Of a DNA stretch of 31,685 nt, positions 6,970-17,200 are shown piece after piece (the stretch's first letter is position 1; every line of letters starts with the position of its first letter). Origin of the DNA: Nanobdellota archaeon (GTDB taxonomy: Archaea; Nanobdellota; Nanobdellia; Pacearchaeales; GW2011-AR1); contig JAKLIN010000003.1 of the NCBI GenBank assembly GCA_022709585.1, positions 1 to 31,685 of the forward strand, given 5' to 3'. The notes beneath the pieces are model-generated. The model had not been told where the DNA came from. It ran no database searches and saw nothing but the letters and a program-made list of their open reading frames with translations. The position numbers and the translations under genes were made by a program.

Positions 6970-9159
6970 TTATTGATTTTCAGATAATCCCTTTCTTTCT
7001 CTTATTCTTCGAATTATTTCTGCTTGCATTCCCGAAGGCACTTTCTCAAACAGCTGGTCTTTTAGCGAGGATACTCCTCTTCCTTCTGTTTCTGAACGCA
7101 AATCATTGCTCCATCCAATCATTTCAGCGACAGGAATCTTTGCATCGATTTCAGCATTGCCCATATCTTGTCTTACTTCTAATAACTGTCCTCTCTTGCT
7201 TCCGACGAGTTTTGTGATTCCTCCCATGAATCTGTCTGGAACATCAATAACATGAACCTGCAATGGTTCAAACAAGCAAGCATTTCCTTGCTTCATTGCT
7301 TCAGAGATAGACTCTCTTACTGCAGGATAAACCTGAGCTGGTCCACGGTGAATAGCATCCTCGTGAAGTTTAACATCAATTAATGAAACTTTCATTTTTG
7401 TGCAAGGCTCTCTTGCTAATGGCCCTTGGTCAATAACCATTTCAAATGCGTCGAGAATCATTTCAATAACTTCATTCATGTGAACTTCTCCTCTTGTTTC
7501 TTCTGTGAATATATTTCCTTTGTAAACATCTCTAATATTTCTGATTTCATCTCCGCTCCATCCCAGTTCTCCAAGTTTGTTAGCCATTTCCTGGTTCTTT
7601 TTCTTGATTCTTCCTTCAGGAATTTCTCCATTCATAATTGAATTGTAAAGAGCATCGTCGAGAGGTTGCACTTTAATAAAGAAGCTATTGTGCTTGTTTG
7701 GACTTCTTCCTTCAACAGCAGGTGATTCTTTTGCAACTGTTTCTCGATAAACAACAATTGGAGGAGATGTTTTAATATCAAGTCCTTTTTCTGTTCTAAT
7801 TCTATTTTCAATAATTTCCAGATGCAATTCTCCCATACCAGAGATTAAGCTTTCACCTGTTTCTTCATTGATTTGAACTTTAACAGAAGGATCTTCTTTT
7901 GCAACTTTCTTTAAAATTTCAACAAGCTTTGGCAAGTCTGCTGTTTTTGTTACTTCAATTGCTTTAGTGATAACTGGTTCAAAAATATGCTTCAATTCTT
8001 CGAATGGTGTTTCAGGCTCAAGAGTTAATGTTTCTCCTGCTTCACTGGTAATTCCAGAAACAGCGAGGACATTTCCAGGTCCAATTGATTCAAGTTGTTC
8101 TGGTTTAATACCATTGTAAATTAATATTTGCTGAATTTTTTGCTTTTTCTTTTCTAAATTAAGATAAACTTCATCACCAACATGAAGTGTTCCAGAGAAT
8201 AATCTTCCTGCGGAAATTTCTTTTCCAGAACGAGGGTCAATAACAATTCTTGTAATAACAAATGCAGGCTTTCCTTTTGGATCGCACTCCATAAGATTTT
8301 TTCCAAGCTCGCTTTCTATGTCTCCTTTCCAAATTTTTGGAATTCTGTACTTCTGAGCTTCTAAAGGATTAGGAAGATGTCCAACTACCATATCAAGAAG
8401 AACTTCATAAAGAGGTGCGTTTTTCCAAACCCAATCTTTTCTTTGCTCTTCATTCATTTCATACAAAGCGAAAATATCTTTGAAAGTAATTCCTTTTTTC
8501 TTCATGAATGGAATTGACATTGCCCAATTTTCTTTTGCGCTTCCAAATGCAACACTTCCGTCTTGTACATTTACTTTCCACTTTTGCTTGAATTCTTTTT
8601 CAGCAATTTGTTCGATAAGCAAATTAAATTCTTGAATAATTTTTCCAAATCTTTCCTGCATCCCTTCAGGTGTTAATTTCAATTCTTTGATTAATCTGTC
8701 AACTTTGTTGATGAATAAAACTGGTTTTACTCTTTCTCTTAATGCTTGTTTGATAACTGTTTCTGTTTGAGGCATGATTCCTTCACTTGCGCAAACAAGA
8801 ACAATTGTTCCGTCGATAGCTCTCATAGCTCTTGTAACATTTCCGGAGAAATCAACGTGCCCAGGTGTATCAATTAAATTAATCAAATATTCTTCTCCAT
8901 GGTAATCGTGAACCATTGAAACATTTGCAGCGTCAACAGTCATCAATCTTTCTTGTTCATCAGAATGCTGCCAGGTTGCCATTCCACCTTCCAAATCTCC
9001 TGCGTTTTTAGCAGCCATGTAACCAGATGCAGCCAGCAAATTATCAGTTAAAGCTGTTTTTCCGTGGTGAATGTGTGCACTTGTAGCGATGTTTCTAATA
9101 TGAATCTGGTTACTACTAAGTCTTTGTATTTTTTGGAATTGTGTTTCTTTTTCTGCCAT
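6970..9159 (-). CDS. fusA: translation elongation factor aEF2
   Basis: 729 residues, normal for archaeal EF-2, the GTPase that drives ribosomal translocation. The P-loop is AHIHHGKT at 28-35, DTPGH at 97-101 and NKVD at 151-154. The P-loop is unusual: His31 replaces the Asp usual in AHIDHGKT. Domain IV carries the diphthamide loop DAIHRGPAQ, with His604 in the position modified to diphthamide in archaea and eukaryotes. ATG start at 9159, 71 bases after rps7. An inverted repeat with a possible promoter lies in that gap. Gene order rps7-fusA-tuf is the ordinary archaeal arrangement. Confidence 0.98.
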   Translation of the reverse strand: MAEKETQFQKIQRLSSNQIHIRNIATSAHIHHGKTALTDNLLAASGYMAAKNAGDLEGGMATWQHSDEQERLMTVDAANVSMVHDYHGEEYLINLIDTPGHVDFSGNVTRAMRAIDGTIVLVCASEGIMPQTETVIKQALRERVKPVLFINKVDRLIKELKLTPEGMQERFGKIIQEFNLLIEQIAEKEFKQKWKVNVQDGSVAFGSAKENWAMSIPFMKKKGITFKDIFALYEMNEEQRKDWVWKNAPLYEVLLDMVVGHLPNPLEAQKYRIPKIWKGDIESELGKNLMECDPKGKPAFVITRIVIDPRSGKEISAGRLFSGTLHVGDEVYLNLEKKKQKIQQILIYNGIKPEQLESIGPGNVLAVSGITSEAGETLTLEPETPFEELKHIFEPVITKAIEVTKTADLPKLVEILKKVAKEDPSVKVQINEETGESLISGMGELHLEIIENRIRTEKGLDIKTSPPIVVYRETVAKESPAVEGRSPNKHNSFFIKVQPLDDALYNSIMNGEIPEGRIKKKNQEMANKLGELGWSGDEIRNIRDVYKGNIFTEETRGEVHMNEVIEMILDAFEMVIDQGPLAREPCTKMKVSLIDVKLHEDAIHRGPAQVYPAVRESISEAMKQGNACLFEPLQVHVIDVPDRFMGGITKLVGSKRGQLLEVRQDMGNAEIDAKIPVAEMIGWSNDLRSETEGRGVSSLKDQLFEKVPSGMQAEIIRRIRERKGLSENQ

Positions 9160-9211
9160 GTTATTTTTTTATTTTTGATTAACAAATACTTATTTTATTT
9201 GTTTATTGTTT

Positions 9212-9231
9212 AAATTAAGAGTTCTTAATTT
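9212..9231. promoter_or_regulatory. inverted repeat at the rps7-fusA junction
   Basis: Arms AAATTAAGA and TCTTAATTT (9 bases each, perfect) with a 2-base centre, immediately after the rps7 stop. It may be an RNA processing or pausing signal, or contain a weak TATA-like box for fusA (TTAATTT). The role is not determined by sequence. Confidence 0.4.
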
Positions 9232-9851
9232 TATCGGGCACTGTCTGCTTGCTTTTCAGACTCGTTCTTTTTTCTCAATGCAAAACTTTCTCCGTTGCCT
9301 TCTGCAGCCATAACAATTTCTTCTGCAAGTCCTTGAGCAATGGTTTTCTTTTTGTTGAAAGCCTTATCTGAAGAACCGTGAACAAGCCATCTCAAGGCAA
9401 GATTTACTCTTCTTAATGGTGCAACATCAACCGCTTGAGGATATCTAGCTCCACCATATTCAATAACTGTGATTTCATCTCTTGGAGCAGCATTTTCAAT
9501 TGCTCTTACAAGAATTTCAATAGGATTTTTTCCAGTTTTCTTTTCAATCATATCAAATGCTTCAAGAATAGATTTCATGTTTGTAACATATTTTCCACTT
9601 GAGCGCCCGAATGCAATCTTATGCTTTTTACCTCTGTGCCCAGCAACAGCAAGTCTATTCATTAATCTTTCAACAATGTGAATTTTGGATTGTCCAAATC
9701 TTTGAACATTTTTTCCCTGGCTTTTTATGATAAGCTTTTGATTAAGATTGATTACATTTCTTAATCCGGGATCTTTTATCTCGATGTTTTCAGATTCATA
9801 TTTGTCAAATATCTTAAATTTGAAATTGAGTGTTTCTTTTGATGCTGCCAT
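9231..9851 (-). CDS. rps7: small ribosomal subunit protein uS7
   Basis: 206 residues, the usual size of archaeal uS7, which binds the 3' major domain of 16S rRNA and helps form the head of the small subunit. Typical stretches are VERLMNRL, RGKKHKIAFGRSSGKY, AIENAAPRDEITVIEYGGARYPQAVDVAP (split by ordinary variation) and RRVNLALRWLVHGS. The C-terminus is basic and hydrophilic (ALRKKNESEKQADSAR). ATG start at 9851, one base after the stop of rps12, so the two genes are translationally close in the rpo-ribosomal operon. Confidence 0.97.
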   Translation of the reverse strand: MAASKETLNFKFKIFDKYESENIEIKDPGLRNVINLNQKLIIKSQGKNVQRFGQSKIHIVERLMNRLAVAGHRGKKHKIAFGRSSGKYVTNMKSILEAFDMIEKKTGKNPIEILVRAIENAAPRDEITVIEYGGARYPQAVDVAPLRRVNLALRWLVHGSSDKAFNKKKTIAQGLAEEIVMAAEGNGESFALRKKNESEKQADSAR

Positions 9852-9852
9852 T

Positions 9853-10275
9853 TTATCTTCTACCCTTTTCTATTTTGCCTTTAACCAGTCTTTTCAATGG
9901 TTGGTCATTTACTTTAATTACTTGGAATCTAATTCCACGAATATCTCCTTTGGAACGTCCCTGTTTTCCACCAATTCTTTCAATGATAACTTCGTCGTGT
10001 TCATCAATGAATTTCTGTGCAAGGTTTCCTGGAAGGAATGTACCAATTGATTTTCCATTTTTAGTAAGCTGTACTTTTGCACATTTTCTCATTGCAGAGT
10101 TAGGCTGTGCAGCTTCTTTTTGGAATTTAGAAAGAACAATTCCTTTTGCTTGACTTGCGCCTGCTAAAGGATCTGCTTTTTTGTAAAGACTGAGAGTTCT
10201 ATCTTTATATTTGACATCTTTCCATCTGAACTTTTGTCTATTCTTCTTCAATTTTCGTGCATTTCTTTGTCCCAT
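9853..10275 (-). CDS. rps12: small ribosomal subunit protein uS12
   Basis: 140 residues, matching archaeal uS12, which sits at the decoding centre. The conserved decoding-loop region is visible as AAQPNSAMRKCAKVQLTKNG and FLPGN, followed by the basic tail GKIEKGRR. The segment QPNSAMRK keeps the Lys/Arg context near the site that monitors codon-anticodon pairing. ATG at 10275, 60 bases after the NusA-like gene. The tight link to rps7 supports one operon. Confidence 0.97.
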   Translation of the reverse strand: MGQRNARKLKKNRQKFRWKDVKYKDRTLSLYKKADPLAGASQAKGIVLSKFQKEAAQPNSAMRKCAKVQLTKNGKSIGTFLPGNLAQKFIDEHDEVIIERIGGKQGRSKGDIRGIRFQVIKVNDQPLKRLVKGKIEKGRR

Positions 10276-10335
10276 TGTTAGTTATTCTTTGAGAAAACAG
10301 TTTAAAAACATTATGATTAATGTCCTTCGGTTTTC

Positions 10336-10734
10336 TTAAACGATTTTAAGTTCCTTTTTGAAAAAATCTTTGATAATTTGTTTCATTTCAAGGAATCTTC
10401 GTTTTTCCCTCCCGATTAATGCTGCTTTATTTTTGCTTCCAGCGTGAATTATGATTTCGTTTTCTGCAACGTCCAAATCTCTGAAGTCAAGAGGCTCAAT
10501 AATAGATTTTACAAATTCTTTTACATCTTCAATTCCTTCTGGAACTGAAATGATTTTTATTTTCTTTCCAAGAATCTGATTTAATTGCTTGGAATTTTTT
10601 CCATTTTCACCAATTGCTTTTGAAACCAAATGCCTTGGAACGCAGAAAATTATTGTTTCGTTGTAAGGGAAGGAGAATCTTGTATCAACACGAGTTATCT
10701 TACTAAATAAGTTCAGATGCCTCATACTTTGCAT
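10336..10734 (-). CDS. nusA: archaeal NusA-like KH-domain transcription factor
   Basis: A short archaeal NusA with two KH domains and no S1 or N-terminal polymerase-binding domain. The first KH loop is VSKAIGENGKNSKQL (GENG for the GxxG loop); the second is AALIGREKRRFLE. Archaeal NusA binds RNA and is usually encoded beside rpoA and rps12, as here. An ATG also exists at 10752 (138 residues), but a GGAGGG Shine-Dalgarno sequence overlaps that codon and lies 8 bases before the ATG at 10734, so I chose the shorter 132-residue form. The rpl30e gene that often stands between rpoA and nusA in other archaea is missing. Confidence 0.92.
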   Translation of the reverse strand: MQSMRHLNLFSKITRVDTRFSFPYNETIIFCVPRHLVSKAIGENGKNSKQLNQILGKKIKIISVPEGIEDVKEFVKSIIEPLDFRDLDVAENEIIIHAGSKNKAALIGREKRRFLEMKQIIKDFFKKELKIV

Positions 10735-10781
10735 ATTTATTGTTCCCTCCATTTTAGATATAAGTTAAAAATTAATTAAGC

Positions 10782-13700
10782 TCACTTTGAATTCTTTTTA
10801 TATTTATTGCTTTCTCCTGCGAGAGAACCAGTTACTTTTACGAGAAGTCCTGGAAGTCCTGTACCTACTGGAACAGGCTGATTCAATATGATATTCTCGA
10901 TAACACTTGCTAATTTATCCTTGCTTCCTTTAATTGTAGCATTAACAAATTGCTTTACAGGTGTTTCGAATGTTGCTCTTGCAAGTATTGAAGATTTTTG
11001 TGAAATTATTCCCATTCTTGTAACTCCTTTAACTTCTCCTGCAGTTGTCATTGCATCTGCAACAAGCTTTAGATGTCTGTCATCAATGTCAATACCCTGT
11101 GATTTCAAAACTTTGTGAATTTCATCGATGATTAATTGTCTTGCAGCTTCAATTCCGAATACAAGAGCGATTTCATGAGGGTCATTGGAAACTATTCTTT
11201 CAGGATTTACTTCCTTAAGTTTCATAACTTCAGCGATGTTTGAACCAAGTGTAACAACAGCAAAGTCTTTTCCACGCTTTACTACAAGAATCTGTGTGAT
11301 TCCCTTTATTCCGGAAATAATCATTTTCTTAAGTTGCTCTTTCTTTTGATAGATTTCTCTGAAGTTCATCTTGGAAGCATCAATAACAATTGAATTTTCC
11401 TTTTCTTTGATTTTGTAACCCATTGAAGCAATCTTGTCTCCAACTGCTTTCAAGGTTGTGTGAGCATGCTTTAATTTTTCCTTATCCAAAACAAGCTCAA
11501 TGTTTCCGTCTGTGAAGTTAAGATTGATTTCAGATGAAATTTCCTGAATGTTAACTTCCTTTATTTTTTCAGCAAGTGCTCTTGCATTCTTTTCATCATT
11601 GAATTCTTTGTTAAGATAAATTTCCATACTTGGTGAGCTTGGTTTTTTTCTAGCGTCGAAGATTTCAACTAGTCTTGGTAAACCTTGTGTAACTTGCATT
11701 TCTGCAACTCCAGCAGAGTGGAATGTTCTCAAAACCATCTGAGTGGAAGGTTCTCCAAGTGATTGCGCAGTAACAAGTCCAATTGCTTCTCCTGCATCCA
11801 TTTTTCCATTCTTTAAGTGTGCTCTTGATACATCAATTCCATCTCCACCATATTTGAATTCAACAATTCCGCCGTTGCTGTTTCTAACTGTTCCATCATA
11901 CTCATTTCTTAAATCTTGCAATGCGCTTGCAAGTCTTCTGTACAAGTATCCAGATTTAGGAGTTCTAAGTGCTGTATCCATAAGGTTTGCTCTACCTGTT
12001 GTTGCTCCATAGAAAAATTCATCTGGTCTTAATCCAGAAATGTAAGAGTTCTTAATGAATCCTCTTGCTTCAGGAGATAAATCTCCTCTCTTGTAGAATG
12101 AAAGAGTTCTATCGTTGTAACCAATTTCAATTCTCTTTCCTTCAAGTCCTTGCTGTCCAACAAGGCAAGCCATCTGAGTGATATTAACAGCGCTTCCACC
12201 GCTTCCAGATTTAATCATATGAGCAATAGGATTATCTGCAGGGAATTCTCCCTTAACGATGCTGCTTACTTCTGTTCTTGCTTCATTTAAAACTTGCAAG
12301 ATTTTCAATTCTCTGGTTTCTTCCAATGTTCTTCCTGGAATAATCTCGAGAGTTTTATTTTTGTAAGCGTCAAGAATTTCTTGTGTTGCTTTCTCAGCTT
12401 TTTTGATTATTCTTTCTTTTTCTTTCAAAACATTTTCATTAACATTCAAATCTTCAATTGAAATTGTAATTCCTCTGTCTGTTAGATATCTTGTACCTAA
12501 AACATAAGCTCTTCTTAATGTATCAAATGTTTCATCTCTTCCAACAGCTCTGTCTAGAACTTTAACTAATTCGCCTGTTTCATCACTGAAAACTGTTTTG
12601 TTGATTATTCCCTTTAGAATTTTTCCATCTTTAATTTTAATCACATCGTTATCAAAGTCAGTGTCTTTTGGAAGTATCTGTGAAAATAAATCTGTTCCTG
12701 CAACCATCTTTGTTGAAATTTTATTTTCAACACCGCACTGGTACAAAACTTGATTTGCATATTCTCTTGGAAGCTCTGTAAGTCCAAGCAAGTAATCTCC
12801 TGTAACAGCGTCGGTTGTACAACCCATTGCGTTTGTGTTGTTCTTTGGAGAAATCAAATTTTTCTTTACATCCAAAAGTATTCTTGCTTCAGCTCTTGCT
12901 TCTTCTGTTTGAGGGGAGTGAATATTCATTTCATCTCCATCGAAGTCAGCATTGTAAGGTGTTGCTGCAGAAGGATGCACTCTGAATGTTCTTCCTGGAA
13001 GTACTTTTACAAAGTGTGCCATTAAACTTCCTTTGTGAAGGCTTGGGTGTCTGTTGAATAATACAACATCTCCATCTCTTAAATGTCTTTCAACTTTGTA
13101 TCCTGGAGTTATTTCATTAAGTATTTCTTCTCTTAACTCAGAAGTAATCTTTTTTCTTTTTCCATCTGGTCTGATAACATAATTTGCACCAGGATATTCT
13201 TCTCCTTTTTCAACAAGTTTTTTCATGTAATCAATATTAATGTCATTAACAGTTTCAGCAACAGTTACAACTTTTGCAACTTCATATGGAACACCAACTT
13301 CATTGATTTTGATGTAAGGGTCTGGAGAAACAACTGTTCTTGCAGAATAGTTAACTCTTTTACCTGCAAGGTTTTTTCTGATTCTTCCCTCTTTACCCTT
13401 GATTCTTTCAGTGATTGTTTTTAATGGCTGTCCGCTTCTGTGTCTTGCAGGAGGAATTCTTGCAACAGTGTTGTCAAAGAATGTTGTTATGTGGAATTGA
13501 AGCAAGTCCCATAAATCTTCAATAATAACTTCAGGTGCACCTGCATTTAAATTTTCCCAAAGTCTTTGATTAGCTCTAATAATATCAGATAACTTGTGAG
13601 TTAAGTCATCTTCACTTCTTTCACCGCTTTCAAGAATAATGCTTGGTCTTACTGTTACAGGTGGAACCAAAAGAGCTGTTAAAATTGCCCATTCAGGTCT

Positions 13701-14252
13701 AACGCTTTCAGCATCAACACCAATCTTCTTTAATTCTTTGTCAGGAATATTTACAAGAATTTCTCTTACTCTTGTTGGAAATAATCTCTTTTTTCCAATA
13801 AGGAAACTTGTTGGCTTGTCTACCTTAACTTTTTCATGAATAGCTCCACAGTGAGGGCAAGTCTTTGCATCCTTTGCTTTCTTTGCTCTGTCCGCAATGG
13901 AATATTTTGTCATATCCTTTTCATTAAGCAAAAGCATTCCGCATTCATGGCAGAAGCATCTTAATCCTAATTCAATTAAAGGAACATATTTCAAATGAAT
14001 AACAGGTCTTGCCAATTCAATTCTTCCAGGGTGTCCAAGGCATTCTTTTAGCCTTCCACCGCAAGTTCTACATCTGACTCCAGGGTCAATTGCACCTAAT
14101 CTTAAATCCATAAGTCCACCATCAACAGGATATCCGTCGATATCATAAAGTTCAGGTGTAACTATCTTTGCTGAAGAGATTTTTTTAATTTCCTCTGGAC
14201 TAAATAATGTGAAACGAATCTCATTGATTTTCTTTCTTACAGCTTTTTGCAT
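10782..14252 (-). CDS. rpoA: DNA-directed RNA polymerase largest subunit, fused A'/A''
   Basis: 1156 residues in one chain, covering what many archaea split into RpoA1 (A') and RpoA2 (A''). N-terminal zinc ligands are CRTCGG and CLGH (61-74), CHEC (101-104) and CPHC (132-135). The catalytic magnesium loop is NADFDGD at 434-440. The bridge helix region LRPDEFFYGATTGRANL and the trigger-loop region AGEAIGLVTAQSLGEP with TFHSAGV follow in order, and the A'' part runs on without a stop between GGDGIDVSRA and AGEAIG. The C-terminus is basic. ATG at 14252, 35 bases after rpoB. The combined length is somewhat below the sum of typical split subunits. Confidence 0.98.
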   Translation of the reverse strand: MQKAVRKKINEIRFTLFSPEEIKKISSAKIVTPELYDIDGYPVDGGLMDLRLGAIDPGVRCRTCGGRLKECLGHPGRIELARPVIHLKYVPLIELGLRCFCHECGMLLLNEKDMTKYSIADRAKKAKDAKTCPHCGAIHEKVKVDKPTSFLIGKKRLFPTRVREILVNIPDKELKKIGVDAESVRPEWAILTALLVPPVTVRPSIILESGERSEDDLTHKLSDIIRANQRLWENLNAGAPEVIIEDLWDLLQFHITTFFDNTVARIPPARHRSGQPLKTITERIKGKEGRIRKNLAGKRVNYSARTVVSPDPYIKINEVGVPYEVAKVVTVAETVNDINIDYMKKLVEKGEEYPGANYVIRPDGKRKKITSELREEILNEITPGYKVERHLRDGDVVLFNRHPSLHKGSLMAHFVKVLPGRTFRVHPSAATPYNADFDGDEMNIHSPQTEEARAEARILLDVKKNLISPKNNTNAMGCTTDAVTGDYLLGLTELPREYANQVLYQCGVENKISTKMVAGTDLFSQILPKDTDFDNDVIKIKDGKILKGIINKTVFSDETGELVKVLDRAVGRDETFDTLRRAYVLGTRYLTDRGITISIEDLNVNENVLKEKERIIKKAEKATQEILDAYKNKTLEIIPGRTLEETRELKILQVLNEARTEVSSIVKGEFPADNPIAHMIKSGSGGSAVNITQMACLVGQQGLEGKRIEIGYNDRTLSFYKRGDLSPEARGFIKNSYISGLRPDEFFYGATTGRANLMDTALRTPKSGYLYRRLASALQDLRNEYDGTVRNSNGGIVEFKYGGDGIDVSRAHLKNGKMDAGEAIGLVTAQSLGEPSTQMVLRTFHSAGVAEMQVTQGLPRLVEIFDARKKPSSPSMEIYLNKEFNDEKNARALAEKIKEVNIQEISSEINLNFTDGNIELVLDKEKLKHAHTTLKAVGDKIASMGYKIKEKENSIVIDASKMNFREIYQKKEQLKKMIISGIKGITQILVVKRGKDFAVVTLGSNIAEVMKLKEVNPERIVSNDPHEIALVFGIEAARQLIIDEIHKVLKSQGIDIDDRHLKLVADAMTTAGEVKGVTRMGIISQKSSILARATFETPVKQFVNATIKGSKDKLASVIENIILNQPVPVGTGLPGLLVKVTGSLAGESNKYKKNSK

Positions 14253-14287
14253 TTTATTTTTTGTCTCCTGATGTTTTTATTGTTTTA

Positions 14288-17200
14288 CTATTGTTCATAT
14301 TTATTTTTCAATCCAAACTTAGTATGGATGTGCAATCCTTGAAGTTCTTCAAGTAAAAGTTTGAATGCGTATGAAACTTCAACAGGCTCTGCATCTTCAG
14401 AACCGCAGATTGGGCAAACAATCTTATTTCTTATATTATCTTGTATTGCAATTGCTCCGCACTTAGTACATATGTTTAATACAACTTTGTCTGAATCATA
14501 TCTTTCTTTTAACAATAAAGATGAACCATGTGCAACTAATGCTTGCTGCTCCATTTCTCCAAGTCTTAATGCTCCCCCTCTGGATCTTCCTTCAACTGGC
14601 TGTCTTGTTAAAAGAGCAATCTTACCAGAAGCTCTTCCATGGATTTTGTTTCCAACCATGTGCTTTAATTTCAAGTAATAAATATCTCCAACAAAGATTT
14701 TAACTTCGAATTTCTTTCCTGTAACTCCATTGTACATTGTTTCTTTACCATCAAATCTGAATCCCATTGAAGTTAATTGTTCTTCAAGTTCTTCCTTTGT
14801 CTCTCCAGAGAAAGGTGTACCGTCGACAATTTCTCCTCTTAAGCTACCAACCTTACCTGCAAGTAACTCAAGCAAATATCCGACAGTCATTCTACTTGGC
14901 AAACCATGAGGATTGAATAAAACATCTGGTTTAATTCCTCTTGAGGTGAATGGAATATCATTTTCAGGAATAAGTGCTCCAATAACTCCTTTCTGTCCGT
15001 GAGCAGTTGCGAATTTATCTCCAATTTCTGGAATACGTGGGTCTCTTGTTTTAAGCTGAACAATTTTGTTTCCTTCTGCATCTTCAGTTATGAATATAGC
15101 TTCAACAATTCCTCTTTCTTCTTGTCTCATTGTTACACTAGATTCTTTTCTTGTTTTGATTGAAATTTCTCTTGCTTCAGATAAGAATTTTGGAGGTGAA
15201 ACCTTACCAATTAAAACATCTCCGCCGAAAACTTCTGCTTCAGGATAGGTTATACCATCGCTTTCAAGGAATCTGTAACTTGATTCCATTCTGTATCCAG
15301 AAGAATCTTTTTCAGGAATTAAAATTTCATCTCTTAATCCACCTGAGTATTTCATTTCAACAGCAGTGTATGGGCGGAAGTAGAAACTTCTTCCAACTCC
15401 ACGGTCGATACTTCCTTTATTGAATACAAGAGCATCTTCCATATTGTATCCGTCGTGTGTCATAATTGCAACAATTAAATTTTGCCCTGCAGGATATGTG
15501 TTTAATGTGTCATAAACAAAACTTCTTACAATTGGACGTTGAGGATATTGCAAGATTGAAACATCTGTATCAACTCTGCACAAATAATTTGCAGCATAGA
15601 TTCCTAATGCCTGCTTCTGAGTTTTACTTCCTCTGTTAAGTCTTGAACTCTGGTTGTGATTTCCGTATGGAACAAGTCCGGTGATAACTCCAAACAAGTC
15701 CATGGAATCTATTTCAAGATGAGTGTGTTCAGGTGTTAATTCTTCTTTGTAAATTGCAACAAGTGCGTTTTCTTCTTCTGCAGCGTCGATGTATTCAATT
15801 ATTCCTTTTGTGATTAATCCTTCCCAGTTAAGATTTCCTTGTTCAATTTGAACTAAGTGTTCATCTGTTAATTTGGAAATTCCATTATCTGCGATAATAA
15901 CTGGTCTTAAAACTCTTCCAGGTTCTGTGGAAATTAAAACAGATTCTCCTTCTTCATAGTTTCTTACGCTTAATTCAACAGGAAGTTTTCCTGTTCTTCT
16001 TTTTTCTCTAAGTGTTTCAACAAATGCTCTTGAATTTTTGATTGTTCCAATGAATCTTCCATTATAGAAAACATCTATTCCTTCAAATCCATCTCTTACT
16101 AATCCTTCTTTTTCAAGTTCAGAAATGAATGATTCTTCATTTAAATCAACTCTTGTTGAAATTCTACTTAAAATTGCAAGGTTCTTTCTTAATCCGATTT
16201 CTCCTCCTTCTGGAGTTTCAACAGGGCAGAATCTTCCGTAGTGAGTTGGATTCAATGTTCTTGCTGCAAAGTTTTCCTGGTCACTTGGAAGCATGCTGGC
16301 AACTCTTTGCAATTGAGAAATAATTGCTAGATAATTTGTTTTATCCATATTCTGAGTGATACCGCTTCTTTCTCCAACCCAGCTACCTGTTGCAATAGCA
16401 GATTCCATTCTATGTGTGAACAAAGTGGATTTGGAAATAACTCTTAATGAAGAGAATTTCTTTCTTTTCAATGCTTTTTGCAATGAATATTGAACATCTC
16501 TAAGAAGTATTGTTAAGTTAACTCTGAACAAACTGGATAATAAATCTCCAGATAATCTTACTCTTTTGTTTGCATAGTGGTCTTTGTAAGTTATTAATTT
16601 AGGATTTTCTTTAGCAAGCAAAAATTGTTTTATGAATTTGCACAATGAAACAGCTTTCTTTATTCTATCTTCTTTCTTTTGTCCAATGTGAGGAAACAAG
16701 AAAGAATCAATTCTTTGCTTTACTCTGTCAAGAATTTCTTTTTTAGTTCCTTGCAAATTTGTTTTTTCTGCGATGTACATCATTGCATCTTCTTTTGTTG
16801 CAAGGTTAACAAATTCGTACAAGTTAACAATAACACTGTCTGTGTTTTTTCCAATATACTGTGAAATTTCAGATTCTTTTGTTAATCCCAATGCTTTCAA
16901 TAATACAATTGCAGGAATGTCTCTAAATCTTGAGAATGAAACATTTAGCAAACCTTCTTTGCTTTCAGAAATGGTTACAGGAATTCTGTATGTTCCTCTT
17001 AATGAAAATAATCTTAATGTTAAACTGTCTTTTTTATCCTTTTCAATAAATGGTTGGTTTTCAGCCAAGTCTTCTGCCATAACCATAACTCTTTCATTTC
17101 CATTGATAATGAAATATCCTCCAGGGTCAAGAGGGTCTTCATAATTGCTTACAAGCTCTTCTTTTGGCAATCCGCTAAGGTTGCAAATTTTACTTTTTAC

